A stretch of 64,000 nt of DNA from positions 1 through 64,000 of the forward strand of contig CABQNT010000001.1 of the NCBI GenBank assembly GCA_902465605.1. The letters run 5' to 3'. Source of the DNA: Prevotella sp902465605 (GTDB lineage Bacteria > Bacteroidota > Bacteroidia > Bacteroidales > Bacteroidaceae). A program made the translations under genes and the position numbers. This document shows, in pieces, positions 37,237 through 46,817 of this stretch (the first letter of the stretch is position 1; each line of letters opens with the position of its first letter). The notes beneath the pieces were generated by a model. It was given only the letters and a program-made list of their open reading frames with translations, searched no databases and had not been told where the DNA came from.

Positions 37237-37392
37237 ATGTCTTTGGTGAGCTCTGTGAACAACCACTCTTGCAACTTGTCGGCTCGTATCACCGAATTTT
37301 TATCCGAACAGAGCTTTACGTTCTCGTCATTAGAATATATTGCCATCCACCGCCGATTATTTGAAGACATCTATGAACAGGCGATAAGATAA
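37237..37392 (+). pseudogene. Fic-domain N-terminal remnant
   Basis: A 51-codon frame reads ...ARITEFLSEQSFTF..LEYIAIHRRLFEDIYEQ.., which matches the segment of Fic proteins just upstream of the catalytic core (the usual form is ..IHRRLFDGIYxxAGxIR). It ends in TAA before any HPFxxGNGR motif. The overlapping frame upstream (GEQLFDLNVFGEL from about 37216) may be an earlier piece in another phase. It is a decayed gene fragment, probably not expressed as a functional protein. Confidence 0.6.
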
Positions 37393-37459
37393 GAGATTAC
37401 AATATTCAAGAAGTGTTATGATACATCACCTTTTTGGCACATTATACAATAATATTTAC

Positions 37460-37467
37460 TATATTTG
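37460..37467 (+). promoter_or_regulatory. -7 box upstream of the XRE/Fic cluster
   Basis: TATATTTG followed by CAT. A TTG at 37434-37436 lies 23 nt upstream, slightly far for a -33 element. It would drive the XRE remnant and the Bro-N/Fic gene. Confidence 0.5.
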
Positions 37468-37488
37468 CATATCATCTTATCTATATTT

Positions 37489-37718
37489 ATGGAAAGTCCA
37501 ACCAACAGAACAAAAGAAGTGTTGACCGAAAAAAGAAATTAAGCATAGATGGTTTACAAAAAAGCTGGGCGAGAGTTTTCGACAGAAAATTCTTACGTTT
37601 GCAATCGTCATCAGCCAGCCTTGAATTGCTATTCCAAATAACAGAGATCTTGCAGGTGAATCCAAAAGAATGGATTAATACTCCAGATGAATATTTTTTT
37701 CATTATGGCAAAACATAA
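37489..37718 (+). pseudogene. Frameshifted XRE-type helix-turn-helix regulator
   Basis: Pieces of a small HTH protein occur in different frames: NRTKEVLTEKRN then a stop; GREFSTENSYVCNRHQPAL in the same general phase after a shift; and LELLFQITEILQVNPKEWI in another. Joined, they follow the pattern of a roughly 65-residue XRE regulator (..VLxEKGI..WLAxKLGxSFSTVNxYVCNRxQPSLELLFxIAEILQVNPK..). The long frame covering 37434-37718 only reads the last piece correctly. At least two indels are needed, so the regulator is probably inactive. It overlaps the start of the Bro-N/Fic gene by 14 nt. Confidence 0.65.
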
Positions 37719-38598
37719 AGAACAACATAAGAAATCAATTCGCTTCTTCAACGACCGGGAAGTACGTGCCGTATGGGATGAAGAGAACAGCAAGTGGTGG
37801 TTCTCAGTGCTTGATATTATAGCTGCCATCAACGAGCAAGATGATTACCAAAAGACGAGGAACTATTGGAAGTATCTTAAGACCAAACTGCGAAAGGAAG
37901 ATAGTGAAGTGGTTAGTGCTACTAACCAGTTGAAGCTCGTAGCCCCTGATGGTAAATATCGATTGACAGACACACTTGATGCAGAGGGTGTAACCCTTTT
38001 GGCAAAGCATATCAATAATACCAAGGCTATGAACTTTCTTGACTGGTTCCTCTATAGTGATAACACGATTGACGGACAGAGTAAGAAAAAGGCTTATCAG
38101 CTTTTTGAAAGTGGTATCTTAAAGACCGTAGACCCAGGTACAATCAAATGTTTACAACAAATACACGCTTATCTCTTTGGTGGTCTTTACGACTTTGCTG
38201 GACAAATTCGCACAAAGAATATCTCCAAAGGTGGTTTCACTTTCGCTAATTGTATGCACTTCCCTGCTACGCTGCAAACGATTGAACGAATGCCAGAAAC
38301 CACCTTTGATGAGATTATGGACAAATACGAGGAAATGAAAATTCGTGCAAATGAGTACCATGTGAACTCGTTCACTAATGGTCGAGTGCAGCCGAATTTA
38401 TACAACGTAGCCCATCCTTTTATGGAGGGTAATGGCCGCAGCACTCGTATTTGGCTCGACCTCATGCTAAAGCGTTCTCTCAAGCGGTGTGTGGATTGGA
38501 GTCAAATAGACAAAAACGACTATCTAACCGCAATGCGTGAAAGTGTTTCTGATAGTACACACATCAAAGCTTTGGTACTGCCTGCACTCACCACTTAG
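37705..38598 (+). CDS. Bro-N/Fic domain protein, C-terminus truncated by a stop codon
   Basis: A protein of 297 residues from the ATG at 37705 (an ATG six codons earlier is less likely). The N-terminal part (about 8-110; SIRFFNDREVRAVWDEENSK) is a Bro-N-like DNA-binding domain. The C-terminal part is a Fic domain with the intact catalytic motif HPFMEGNGRSTR (His237), so AMP or another nucleotide could be transferred to a target protein. The frame ends in TAG at 38596-38598, but the same phase continues for 21 more codons (IDDREMF..YSYYYEQND) to 38664. The fragment at 39631-39807 has AAG (Lys) where this gene has TAG. A point mutation has thus removed about 22 residues; the effect on activity is unknown. 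Confidence 0.85.
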   Translation: MAKHKEQHKKSIRFFNDREVRAVWDEENSKWWFSVLDIIAAINEQDDYQKTRNYWKYLKTKLRKEDSEVVSATNQLKLVAPDGKYRLTDTLDAEGVTLLAKHINNTKAMNFLDWFLYSDNTIDGQSKKKAYQLFESGILKTVDPGTIKCLQQIHAYLFGGLYDFAGQIRTKNISKGGFTFANCMHFPATLQTIERMPETTFDEIMDKYEEMKIRANEYHVNSFTNGRVQPNLYNVAHPFMEGNGRSTRIWLDLMLKRSLKRCVDWSQIDKNDYLTAMRESVSDSTHIKALVLPALTT

Positions 38599-38664
38599 AT
38601 TGATGATCGAGAAATGTTTATGAAGGGAATTGACTATTCGTACTATTATGAACAGAACGATTAA
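38599..38664 (+). pseudogene. Orphaned Fic C-terminal tail behind the premature stop
   Basis: These are the 21 in-frame codons plus stop that follow the TAG of the Fic gene. They match the tail of the fragment ending at 39807 (IDDREMFMKGIDYSYYYEQN then D or E), showing that the tail was once translated. Confidence 0.75.
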
Positions 38665-38753
38665 TCAATAGAATGAGAAGTAATCTGCTAAGGCATTGAG
38701 CTATTACATATAAGGAGGAGAGAAGGTAAAATAAAAAATACCAACAACTATAT

Positions 38754-39593
38754 ATGAAAAAAGAAGTAATTCAAGAACTCTACAACGATTTTGAAGCCGC
38801 AGCTGCGGAAGTAGAAGGAGTGGAGTGTTGGAGCGCACGTGAACTCCAAACTCTGTTAGGCTATTCTAAGTGGGAGAATTTTTCTAAAGTCATAGACAAA
38901 GCTAAAACAGCCTGCGACAAAGCAGGACAACAGATATCCGACCATTTTCCTGACGTCAAGAAAATGGTTAATCTCGGTTCTGGGTCAGAAAGAGAAATCA
39001 ACGACATGCTATTAACTCGATACGCCTGTTATCTCATTGCTCAAAATGGAGACCCACGTAAGGAACAAATTGCTTTTGCACAAACCTATTTTGCCATACA
39101 AACGCGTAAAACCGAGCTAATAGAACAAAGATTACTGGAGATTGAACGCATCAAAGCTCGTACAAAACTACAAGAAACAGAAAAGCATCTTTCTGGAGTA
39201 CTCTATGAAAGAGGTATCGACAATAAAGGTTTTGCAACAATCCGCTCTAAAGGAGATCAGGCTCTGTTTCGTTTGAATACGGCACAAATGAAAAGAAAGA
39301 TGAGAGTACCAGTGAGCAGACCAATAGCCGACTTTTTGCCCACAATAAGTATCAAGGCGAAGGATTTTGCAGCAGAAATGACAAATGTCAATGTGCAACA
39401 AAAAGATTTATACGGAGAGGGTCAAATCAGCAAAGAACATATAGAGAACAATAAAGCAGTTCGGCAAATAATGATTCAACGAGGAATCATCCCCGAAAAT
39501 CTCCCTCCCGCTGAGGATGTAAAAAAGGTTGAAAGGAGATTGGCGAGTGAGGAGAAAAAAGCACTGATCAACAAAACAAAAAAGAAATCATGA
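38754..39593 (+). CDS. dinD: DNA-damage-inducible protein D
   Basis: A protein of 279 residues, close to the length of E. coli DinD. The N-terminal half has the Bro-N/DinD pattern WSARELQTLLGYSKWENF, KVIDKAKTAC, and YACYLIAQNGDPRKEQIAFAQTYFA. The C-terminal half has LSGVLYERGIDNKGFATIRSKGDQALF and a Lys-rich tail. In E. coli DinD is SOS-induced and inhibits RecA strand exchange; the role here is unproven. A purine-rich AAGGAGGAG lies about 40 nt upstream, unusual for these genomes. The gene is wedged between a Fic gene and a second copy of that gene's 3' end, so it probably arrived by recombination or transfer. Confidence 0.88.
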   Translation: MKKEVIQELYNDFEAAAAEVEGVECWSARELQTLLGYSKWENFSKVIDKAKTACDKAGQQISDHFPDVKKMVNLGSGSEREINDMLLTRYACYLIAQNGDPRKEQIAFAQTYFAIQTRKTELIEQRLLEIERIKARTKLQETEKHLSGVLYERGIDNKGFATIRSKGDQALFRLNTAQMKRKMRVPVSRPIADFLPTISIKAKDFAAEMTNVNVQQKDLYGEGQISKEHIENNKAVRQIMIQRGIIPENLPPAEDVKKVERRLASEEKKALINKTKKKS

Positions 39594-39630
39594 TATATGA
39601 ACAACATTTATCCTTCAACTTATCGTGACT

Positions 39631-39807
39631 GTGTGGATTGGAGCCAAATAGACAAAAAACGATTATCTCAATGCCATGCGTGAGAGTGTTGCAGACAGCA
39701 CGCACATCAAAACCTTGGTACAACCTGCCCTCACCACCAAGATTGATGACCGAGAAATGTTTATGAAAGGAATTGATTATTCTTATTACTATGAACAAAA
39801 TGAATAG
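39631..39807 (+). pseudogene. Duplicated 3' fragment of the Fic gene, frameshifted
   Basis: The segment repeats the end of the Bro-N/Fic gene: CVDWSQIDK, then one additional A in an A-run shifts the frame, after which NAMRESVADSTHIKTLVQPALTTKIDDREMF.. continues to TAG at 39805-39807. It has no start or catalytic motif. It preserves the Lys codon that is a stop in the upstream gene. Confidence 0.8.
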
Positions 39808-39873
39808 TTGAAAATATGAATTGTAGTCATGTAATAATTTGGAAATAATTAAGTAAATCGATAATAAAACAAT

Positions 39874-41186
<1,313 letters not shown>

Positions 41187-41202
<16 letters not shown>

Positions 41203-42362
41203 AACAATACACTGTACAAGAGCTGTGCAACGGCTTTGTGTATAATCAGGTGGAGGGAAAAGGCTTATTCGGACTGTCTGGTAAGCTCACCATTCAGCCT
41301 GAGTATCAGCGAAACTATATCTATGCTGACGGAAAACGGGACGTGGCCGTAATCGAATCGATATTGAGTTGCTACCCGTTGGGGCTGATTTATTTTAATA
41401 AGGTCGGTGATGAGCGGTATGAAGTGCTTGATGGACAGCAGCGCATCACGAGTATTGGACGATTCATCACCGAACGCTTTCCTATAAAGGACAAGAATGG
41501 GTTGGAGCAATATTTTACAGGATTATCCGCTGACAAGCAAGACCTTATCAACAATACCCGACTGCTCGTGTACGAATGTGAGGGCACAGAAACTGAGATA
41601 AAAGATTGGTTCCGAACAATTAATATTTATGGTGTCCCCTTGAATGATCAGGAACTGCGCAACGCCATTTATTCTGGACCCTTCGTTACATTGGCTAAGG
41701 AAAAATTCAGTAATAGTCAGAACTCTAATGTCCAAAAATGGAGTGCCTATATTTCCGGTTCCGTCAATCGACAAGACTTCTTGGAGCGAGCGCTGCAATG
41801 GGTGAGCAAAGACTGGGAGAAAAGCGGAAGCATAGATGCTTATATGTCGAAACACCGGCAGGACAACAATATCTTCGAGTTGGTGACTTATTTTAACAGT
41901 GTAATCGACTGGGTATCGGCAGTGTTTGATGATGTAGAGAAAGAGATGTGTGGATTGGAATGGGGAAGACTGTATGAAACTTATCACAAACAACCCTATA
42001 ACCCCACAAAAGTGTCTAAAAAGGTACAAGAACTCTATGGCGATAGCTATGTGAAGAACCGAAAAGGTATATTCGAATATATCCTTGGGGGTTGCACAGA
42101 TACCAAATTGCTCAATGTAAGAATCTTCGATGAAGCCACGAAGAAAAAAGTATATACAGAACAAACCAAAGCTGCCGAAACTAAAGGCGAATCAAACTGT
42201 CCTTATTGTGCCATAGGACACGATGCCAACAAGCATAAAATTTGGAAGCTGTCGGAAATGGATGCCGACCATGTAACAGCATGGAGCAAAGGGGGAGCAA
42301 CGGACATCTATAACTGCCAGATGCTTTGCAAATCACATAATAGGGCAAAAGGAAATAAATAA
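41187..42362 (+). CDS. DUF262-HNH nuclease-like protein
   Basis: A protein of 391 residues. The N-terminal DUF262/ParB-like domain carries the motif LDGQQRITSI (nucleotide-binding/hydrolysis in related GmrS-type proteins) after QPEYQRNYIY. The C-terminal end is an HNH nuclease with a CPYC pair, the MDADHV core with Asp-His, and NCQMLCKSHNRAKGN, so the metal-binding residues are present. Its start lies inside the present frame of the EcoRI-family methyltransferase, 70 nt after the stop used in the -1-unit phase; the two are co-transcribed. The pair may act as a modification-dependent or restriction-modification system; the domain pairing does not show which DNA is cut. Confidence 0.85.
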
Positions 42363-42367
42363 AGTGT

Positions 42368-43393
42368 ATGGAATTTATAAACGAACAGAACCGACAAGAT
42401 GCAAAAAATATTAGTAATTCGAATGTGAATATAACTAATGGAGATATTACTTACAATAGTGGAGTAAGCTATGCAGATGTGCGAGAAATCTGTAAAGATG
42501 TATGTGCTCACGAAATTCAAAAGAATTCCCAAATTGCTTTAGAGACATCTAAAAAACGCTTGCAAGAATTCTCTGAAGAGTGTATTGACCGCATTGATTC
42601 TGAAGCAAAGGATCATATTGAGCAATTTAAAAATCCAGACATTCAATATTCTCTACGTAATGCTACTATACCATACCTAAGGACTGGAGATAAGGAACTT
42701 AAAGAAGATTTAATTAATATGTTCATTGACAGGTTAAAAGAAAATCAGCGGACAACTAAACAATCTGTCATAGATGAAGCAATAAATATCATTCCATCTT
42801 TATCTCAACCGTCAATTGCATTATTGTCAACAATTACTTATAGTGACCTAATCAGATATTGCTATCCCACGCTGGAAGAAGATTTTAATAAGCTTCCGAA
42901 TATCTTCATTTACTTACAAAATATAACCAATTTAGAGATAGAACATTTAGTTCAGCAACGATGCGCTACAGGAGGACTTTCTGGAATAACATTTAATTTG
43001 CCTTTAGAAAGTATTTTTCAAAAGAATTATGATTTATATTTTAGAAAAAAAATGACAATCGATGATATAAATAGTTCATTTCACACTTTGCCTGCGCAAC
43101 TAAACGGAATTAAATATTTCAGGCAAGATATAGAAGAACCTTCATTCATAAGGCATACATACACAGGAAGCAAATACTTAAAAAAGCAAATGCAGGAATA
43201 CGGACAACAAACATACATTGAACTATATGAAAATTATCTGAAAGAAAATCCATGTATGAGTGATGATGAGATAAAGAATACTTTGATTACAAAGAACCAT
43301 AATTGGGAGTATGCTTTTAAAGCTATGAATATGGAGGCGACTAAAGCTATTTCATTAACACCTGTTGGACGATATATAGGTTTAAGCTACTAA
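42368..43393 (+). CDS. Protein resembling the LPO_1073/Vpar_1526 family
   Basis: A soluble protein of 341 residues that starts 5 nt after the nuclease stop. The N-terminus has an Asn-rich strand-forming stretch (NISNSNVNITNGDITYNSG), then SYADVREICKDVCAHEI and a long charged helix, NPDIQYSLRNA, and a mainly helical remainder. This pattern is what I remember for the LPO_1073/Vpar_1526 family of unknown function, often found in defence neighbourhoods. No catalytic motif is recognisable. Its tight spacing with the DUF262-HNH gene suggests one functional unit. The name is tentative. Confidence 0.65.
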   Translation: MEFINEQNRQDAKNISNSNVNITNGDITYNSGVSYADVREICKDVCAHEIQKNSQIALETSKKRLQEFSEECIDRIDSEAKDHIEQFKNPDIQYSLRNATIPYLRTGDKELKEDLINMFIDRLKENQRTTKQSVIDEAINIIPSLSQPSIALLSTITYSDLIRYCYPTLEEDFNKLPNIFIYLQNITNLEIEHLVQQRCATGGLSGITFNLPLESIFQKNYDLYFRKKMTIDDINSSFHTLPAQLNGIKYFRQDIEEPSFIRHTYTGSKYLKKQMQEYGQQTYIELYENYLKENPCMSDDEIKNTLITKNHNWEYAFKAMNMEATKAISLTPVGRYIGLSY

Positions 43394-43450
43394 CATCGAA
43401 AAGTTAACATTAATATTCCATTCAATCTATTTTATCCAAAATAATAATCT

Positions 43451-43612
43451 ATGGTACAATTTATTAAAGAAAATGCTTTATGGCTCTGCCCCATTATTGT
43501 TGCTATAATAGGGGGACTTTTTTCCCTGATAAAGAAATCCAAAGGAAAAAGCAACAAACAAACAGTAAAGAATGTAAAGAATAGTAGTATTACGATTCAC
43601 AATAATCAATAG
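43451..43612 (+). CDS. Small membrane peptide with Asn-rich tail, 53 residues
   Basis: An ATG-to-TAG frame of 53 codons, too short for many gene callers. Residues about 9-27 form one hydrophobic segment (ALWLCPIIVAIIGGLFSLI). A Lys/Ser linker (KKSKGKSNK) and the tail VKNVKNSSITIHNNQ follow. The tail resembles the N-terminal stretch of the preceding protein (AKNISNSNVNITNGD): both have N-S-x-x-I/N-T/I alternation. It lies 57 nt after that gene on the same strand. It may be a membrane partner or effector of the module, which is inference. Confidence 0.65.
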   Translation: MVQFIKENALWLCPIIVAIIGGLFSLIKKSKGKSNKQTVKNVKNSSITIHNNQ

Positions 43613-43691
43613 TATTAAACTACCAATGGTTGATTTTAAGACTGATAACCTCCAAGATGTTTTCTAATCAATACTACTCAAGTTGAGGAAA

Positions 43692-43699
43692 TATTTTTG
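43692..43699 (+). promoter_or_regulatory. -7 box upstream of ppk2
   Basis: TATTTTTG matches TAnnTTTG; no good -33 element is seen. The leader to the ATG at 43853 would be about 145 nt. Confidence 0.4.
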
Positions 43700-43852
43700 T
43701 ACCATACAAATATAAATTATTGATAATCAGTGTAGGATATATTCGAGGAGGAGAAGTAAGAACAAGACTAAACTAGACATTCTTGTTAAGACATTTCTAA
43801 AGATTTCATGTAATAGAATCATCATAACACTAACCATAAAATACAAACAATC

Positions 43853-44755
43853 ATGGACAAAGATTTATTGAAAAAATTAACTGCCGAACCAGGAAAGAAG
43901 CACAAGGTGTCGGATTTCGACACGAACTACACGGCAGACCTGAACAAGAAAGAGGGTAAAAAACTATTGAAAGAAAACGTCAAGACGATGGCGGCTTTGC
44001 AAAACATGCTTTATGCACATAACCGGCATGCTGTGCTAATTATCTTTCAGGCTATGGATGCAGCGGGAAAAGACGGTACGATTAAACACGTTATGTCGGG
44101 CATCAACCCGCAGGGATGCCAGGTGTTTTCGTTCAAACAGCCCTCGGCTGTGGAACTCGACCACGGCTATCTGTGGCGCATCCAAAAGAATGTACCGGAA
44201 CGGGGGCGCATCGGCATCTTCAACCGTTCGCACTATGAAGACGTGTTGGTGGGAAGAGTTCATCCGGAGATTATCCTCGGAGGACAAATTCCGGGGATGA
44301 AAAAAGTGGATGATGTCAATGAGGACTTTTGGGAAAAGCGATATCAACACATCAATGATTTCGAACGTTATTTGACGGAAACTGGTACGACCGTAATCAA
44401 ATTCTTCCTCAATGTTTCGAAAGAAGAGCAAAAAGAGCGTTTTTTGAAGCGACTGAACAACAAAGAAAAGAATTGGAAATTTTCTGCCAGTGATGTTGAG
44501 GAGCGCCAACATTGGGACGACTATATGGACGCCTATAGCAAGATGCTCACCAAAACGTCAACCGATTATGCCCCCTGGTTCGTCATTCCGGCTGACCATA
44601 AATGGTTTATGCGTTACGCCGTCGGTGAAATTATCAGTCAGCACTTGGACAAGTTGAAGATGTATTATCCGCAACTTACCAAAGAGGAGACGGAAAATTT
44701 ACAGGTATATCGCAGGCTTTTGGAGGAAGAGGGTAAAGCTGAAAAGAAGGATTGA
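43853..44755 (+). CDS. ppk2: Polyphosphate kinase 2 family protein
   Basis: A cytosolic kinase of 300 residues that transfers phosphate between polyphosphate and nucleotides. The Walker A loop is AMDAAGKDGTIKHV and the Walker B-like region is IGIFNRSHYEDVLVGRVH. The lid segment has KERFLKRLNNKEKNWKFS, and APWFVIPADHKWFMR follows, a hallmark of PPK2. The single-domain form of this length fits the class that phosphorylates nucleoside mono- or diphosphates; the class cannot be settled here. It probably forms its own unit, next to a stress-type LEA-like gene. Confidence 0.93.
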   Translation: MDKDLLKKLTAEPGKKHKVSDFDTNYTADLNKKEGKKLLKENVKTMAALQNMLYAHNRHAVLIIFQAMDAAGKDGTIKHVMSGINPQGCQVFSFKQPSAVELDHGYLWRIQKNVPERGRIGIFNRSHYEDVLVGRVHPEIILGGQIPGMKKVDDVNEDFWEKRYQHINDFERYLTETGTTVIKFFLNVSKEEQKERFLKRLNNKEKNWKFSASDVEERQHWDDYMDAYSKMLTKTSTDYAPWFVIPADHKWFMRYAVGEIISQHLDKLKMYYPQLTKEETENLQVYRRLLEEEGKAEKKD

Positions 44756-44864
44756 ATGCCAGCAAAACGTTGATATCCCTATGAAAAAGTAGCAAATAGT
44801 GAATTATTCATGACATTTTTAATAAATATTCGTAAAAATATACTGGTAATTCATTTGTTTTTAT

Positions 44865-44872
44865 TATATTTG
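44865..44872 (+). promoter_or_regulatory. -7 box of the LEA-like gene
   Basis: TATATTTG matches TAnnTTTG and lies 70 nt before the preferred start at 44943. Confidence 0.5.
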
Positions 44873-44942
44873 TATAGATAATTAACATAAAAGTCCTACT
44901 GCCACAATGGCTCGTAGACATCACCCTTTAACACATAATAAT

Positions 44943-45758
44943 ATGAAAGAAGAAGTGAAAAAGACTGCTGAAGAAGTGAAAGATAAGGCAGAAAAACAAG
45001 CGAATAAAGTAGAAAAGAAAGTAGAAAAAGCTGCAGACGACATCGCCAAGAAGGCCGACGATGCGAAAGATAAAGCTGAGAAGAAAGTGGAAAAGGCAGC
45101 AGAAAACATTGCCAAGAAGGCCGATGATGCGAAAGATAATGCTGAGAAGAAAGTAGAAAAGGCAGCAGAAAATATTGCCAAGAAGGCCGATGAAACGAAA
45201 GATAAAGCTGACAAGAAAGTAGAAAAGGCGACTGACGACATCGCCAAGAAGGCCGATGAAGCAAAAGAAAAGGCTGACAAAGCTATCGACAAAGCCAAGG
45301 ACAAGATTGAAAAAGGAATTGATGACTTGGAGAAAAACGAGCATGTACAAGATGCTAAGAAAAAGATAGAAGAAGTGGTGAACGACCACAACAAAACCGA
45401 GTGCAAGAAAGAAACTGAAAAGAAAGTTGAGCAAGCAGCAAAAGACTTAAAAGAAAAAGCAAAAGAAACGGCTGACGATGTGAAGGATAAGGCCAAGGAT
45501 GCCGTTGAAAACGCAAAAGAAAACACCAAGGACGCCGTTGAGAATTTGCGAGATAAAGCAAAAGATATCACTGAAACTGTGAAAGAAAAGACGGATGAGG
45601 TGGCCGACAAGCTGAAAGACAACGACAAAGTGCAAAACGCAGCTAAGTTCGTAAAAGAGAAGAGCGACGACGTTTCTCAGGCTGTTGACGAGGCTGCTGA
45701 CAAGGTAGAACGCTCTGGCTTTTGGCAGAAACTGAAAGACATCTTTGGGTTTAAATAA
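44943..45758 (+). CDS. LEA-like Lys/Glu/Ala-rich repeat protein
   Basis: A very hydrophilic helical protein of 271 residues. The start chosen is the ATG at 44943 (MKEEVKKTAEE); an ATG 12 codons earlier would add a sequence unlike the rest. Residues about 25-112 hold four 22-residue units of the type KKVEKAADDIAKKADDAKDK, each made of two 11-mers, as in group 3 LEA and apolipoprotein-like proteins. The remainder keeps a similar composition, and the last residues SGFWQKLKDIFGF could bind a membrane or partner. No signal peptide is seen. LEA-like proteins protect against drying and osmotic stress; that role here is inferred from composition only. Confidence 0.75.
   Translation: MKEEVKKTAEEVKDKAEKQANKVEKKVEKAADDIAKKADDAKDKAEKKVEKAAENIAKKADDAKDNAEKKVEKAAENIAKKADETKDKADKKVEKATDDIAKKADEAKEKADKAIDKAKDKIEKGIDDLEKNEHVQDAKKKIEEVVNDHNKTECKKETEKKVEQAAKDLKEKAKETADDVKDKAKDAVENAKENTKDAVENLRDKAKDITETVKEKTDEVADKLKDNDKVQNAAKFVKEKSDDVSQAVDEAADKVERSGFWQKLKDIFGFK
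45015..45278 (+). repeat. Four 66-bp tandem repeats in the LEA-like gene
   Basis: Each 66-bp unit encodes 22 residues (two 11-mers). Units two and three are nearly identical at DNA level (AAAACATT/AAAATATTGCCAAGAAGG), which suggests recent duplication and possible copy-number variation. Confidence 0.85.
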
Positions 45759-45790
45759 CCCGTAGGCGCGAATCATTCAATGATGGCAAC

Positions 45791-45825
45791 ATGCGTGACA
45801 GGACGCACGCGTTGTTGTGTTTTTT
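45791..45825 (+). terminator. Possible terminator after the LEA-like gene
   Basis: ATGCGTG (45791-45797) can pair with CACGCGT (45806-45812, one G-T). A T-run (TTTTTT) follows after 7 bases, so the fit to an intrinsic terminator is imperfect. Confidence 0.4.
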
Positions 45826-45866
45826 GACCAATTATTGCCTCAAAAACGGCACCTGTAAACTTTCAA

Positions 45867-46160
45867 ACTAGAAAAAAACGATAGGCAAGCAGGCTGCAAG
45901 GTGGGGATGATTTGGCCAGGAAAAGCAAATTTTAGCGGTAAAGCATTGACTTTACCCGTTAAACAGCATCACTTTGGTTGACAATCTGCATGACTTTGCT
46001 GCGCAAAAGCATGCAGATATTATCCTTGATGCAATGCTTTTTCCTTTCAAAAAGCTTGCCATGCGGGGCCAAAATCGTGCTATAGACGCTTAAATCGCTA
46101 TATATTAACGATATACAAACATGCCGAATTTTGGGCGTATTCACGGCAAGAGGCAGATTT
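45867..46160 (+). repeat. Dispersed intergenic repeat, copy A
   Basis: The non-coding 590-nt gap after the LEA-like gene shares ordered blocks with 55716-56000. These are CTAGAAAAAA.., ATAGGC..GGCAAGC, TTTTACCC/TTTACCC, a TCACTTTG block, AAAAGCATGC, GCAATGCTTTT and TTTTGGGCGTA/TTTTTGGCGTA, all in the same order. The similarity is patchy but collinear. No gene is visible. Confidence 0.5.
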
Positions 46161-46353
46161 GTTTGCAAATTCTTCAAGCATGAAGAGATAGATTGTCAAA
46201 AAATATTCATTTCAATTGGTCGGCATACAGTCATTCGCAACTACACCTTAGTTGCAAAGTTAGTAGGGAAGCACCAGTCGTGTTTCCCTATATTTTTCTC
46301 TTTAAAAAAGACATAGCGGTATGGATAGGCGAAACTCGTGAGGGCATGAGGAC

Positions 46354-46614
46354 TCATGTTGCTATGCCATTTATCATTTTCTCCAGTTGTTGTACAGCCT
46401 CAGCCATTTCACTTGCAAAAGTTTCTGATGGCTGCAAAAAGGATTCACGTCCCCTTGCCAGCAGGGCATACAATTCTTTGTTCATGCCATCCACATACGA
46501 ACTGATGGCATATTCAATATCTTCTTTCTGCCACTGCATGGTTGAATAACGATACACCTGCCACTTTTGATGGAAAAAACTATAAGCTGTTTCTATGCTG
46601 TCTTTGGGAATCAT
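46354..46614 (-). CDS. Hypothetical protein, 86 residues
   Basis: A small, apparently cytosolic helical protein (opening IPKDSIETAYSFFHQKWQVY; a middle IEYAISSYVDGMNKELYALL; end EMAEAVQQLEKMINGI). No motif or family is recognised. The frame has ordinary amino-acid composition and no overlapping better frame, which favours a real gene. It lies downstream of the DUF4250 gene on the same strand, separated by a degenerate repeat tract. Confidence 0.6.
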   Translation of the reverse strand: MIPKDSIETAYSFFHQKWQVYRYSTMQWQKEDIEYAISSYVDGMNKELYALLARGRESFLQPSETFASEMAEAVQQLEKMINGIAT

Positions 46615-46616
46615 GA

Positions 46617-46760
46617 GGTGAGTTAATGAGTTTGTAAGTTGGTGAGTTTTTAAGTTTGTGAGTTGATAAGTTGGTAAGATGATGAGTTTTTGAGTTAATA
46701 AGTTGGTAAGATGGTGAGTTGATGCGTTATTTAGTTATTGAGTTAATGAGTTAAAAGTTT
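46617..46760. repeat. Degenerate GAGTT/AAGTT repeat tract
   Basis: Many words of the form GAGTTnnTAAGTT are strung together; one block, ATAAGTTGGTAAGATG, recurs 32 nt apart (46666 and 46698). It fills the gap between two minus-strand genes. Similar words occur at 30-115. Confidence 0.7.
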
Positions 46761-46817
46761 ATGCATTAAGAACTTACTCTATCGACGCATAACGTACCGT
46801 TGATGCAACATCAACAA

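Noticed and set aside
45015..45278. CRISPR-like array
   Set aside because: The repeats are contiguous coding units without unique spacers; no cas genes are present.
44921..45628. 235-codon minus-strand frame rich in Ser, Ala and Phe
   Set aside because: It is the antisense of the LEA-like repeats; the composition follows from the Lys/Glu/Ala codons on the other strand.
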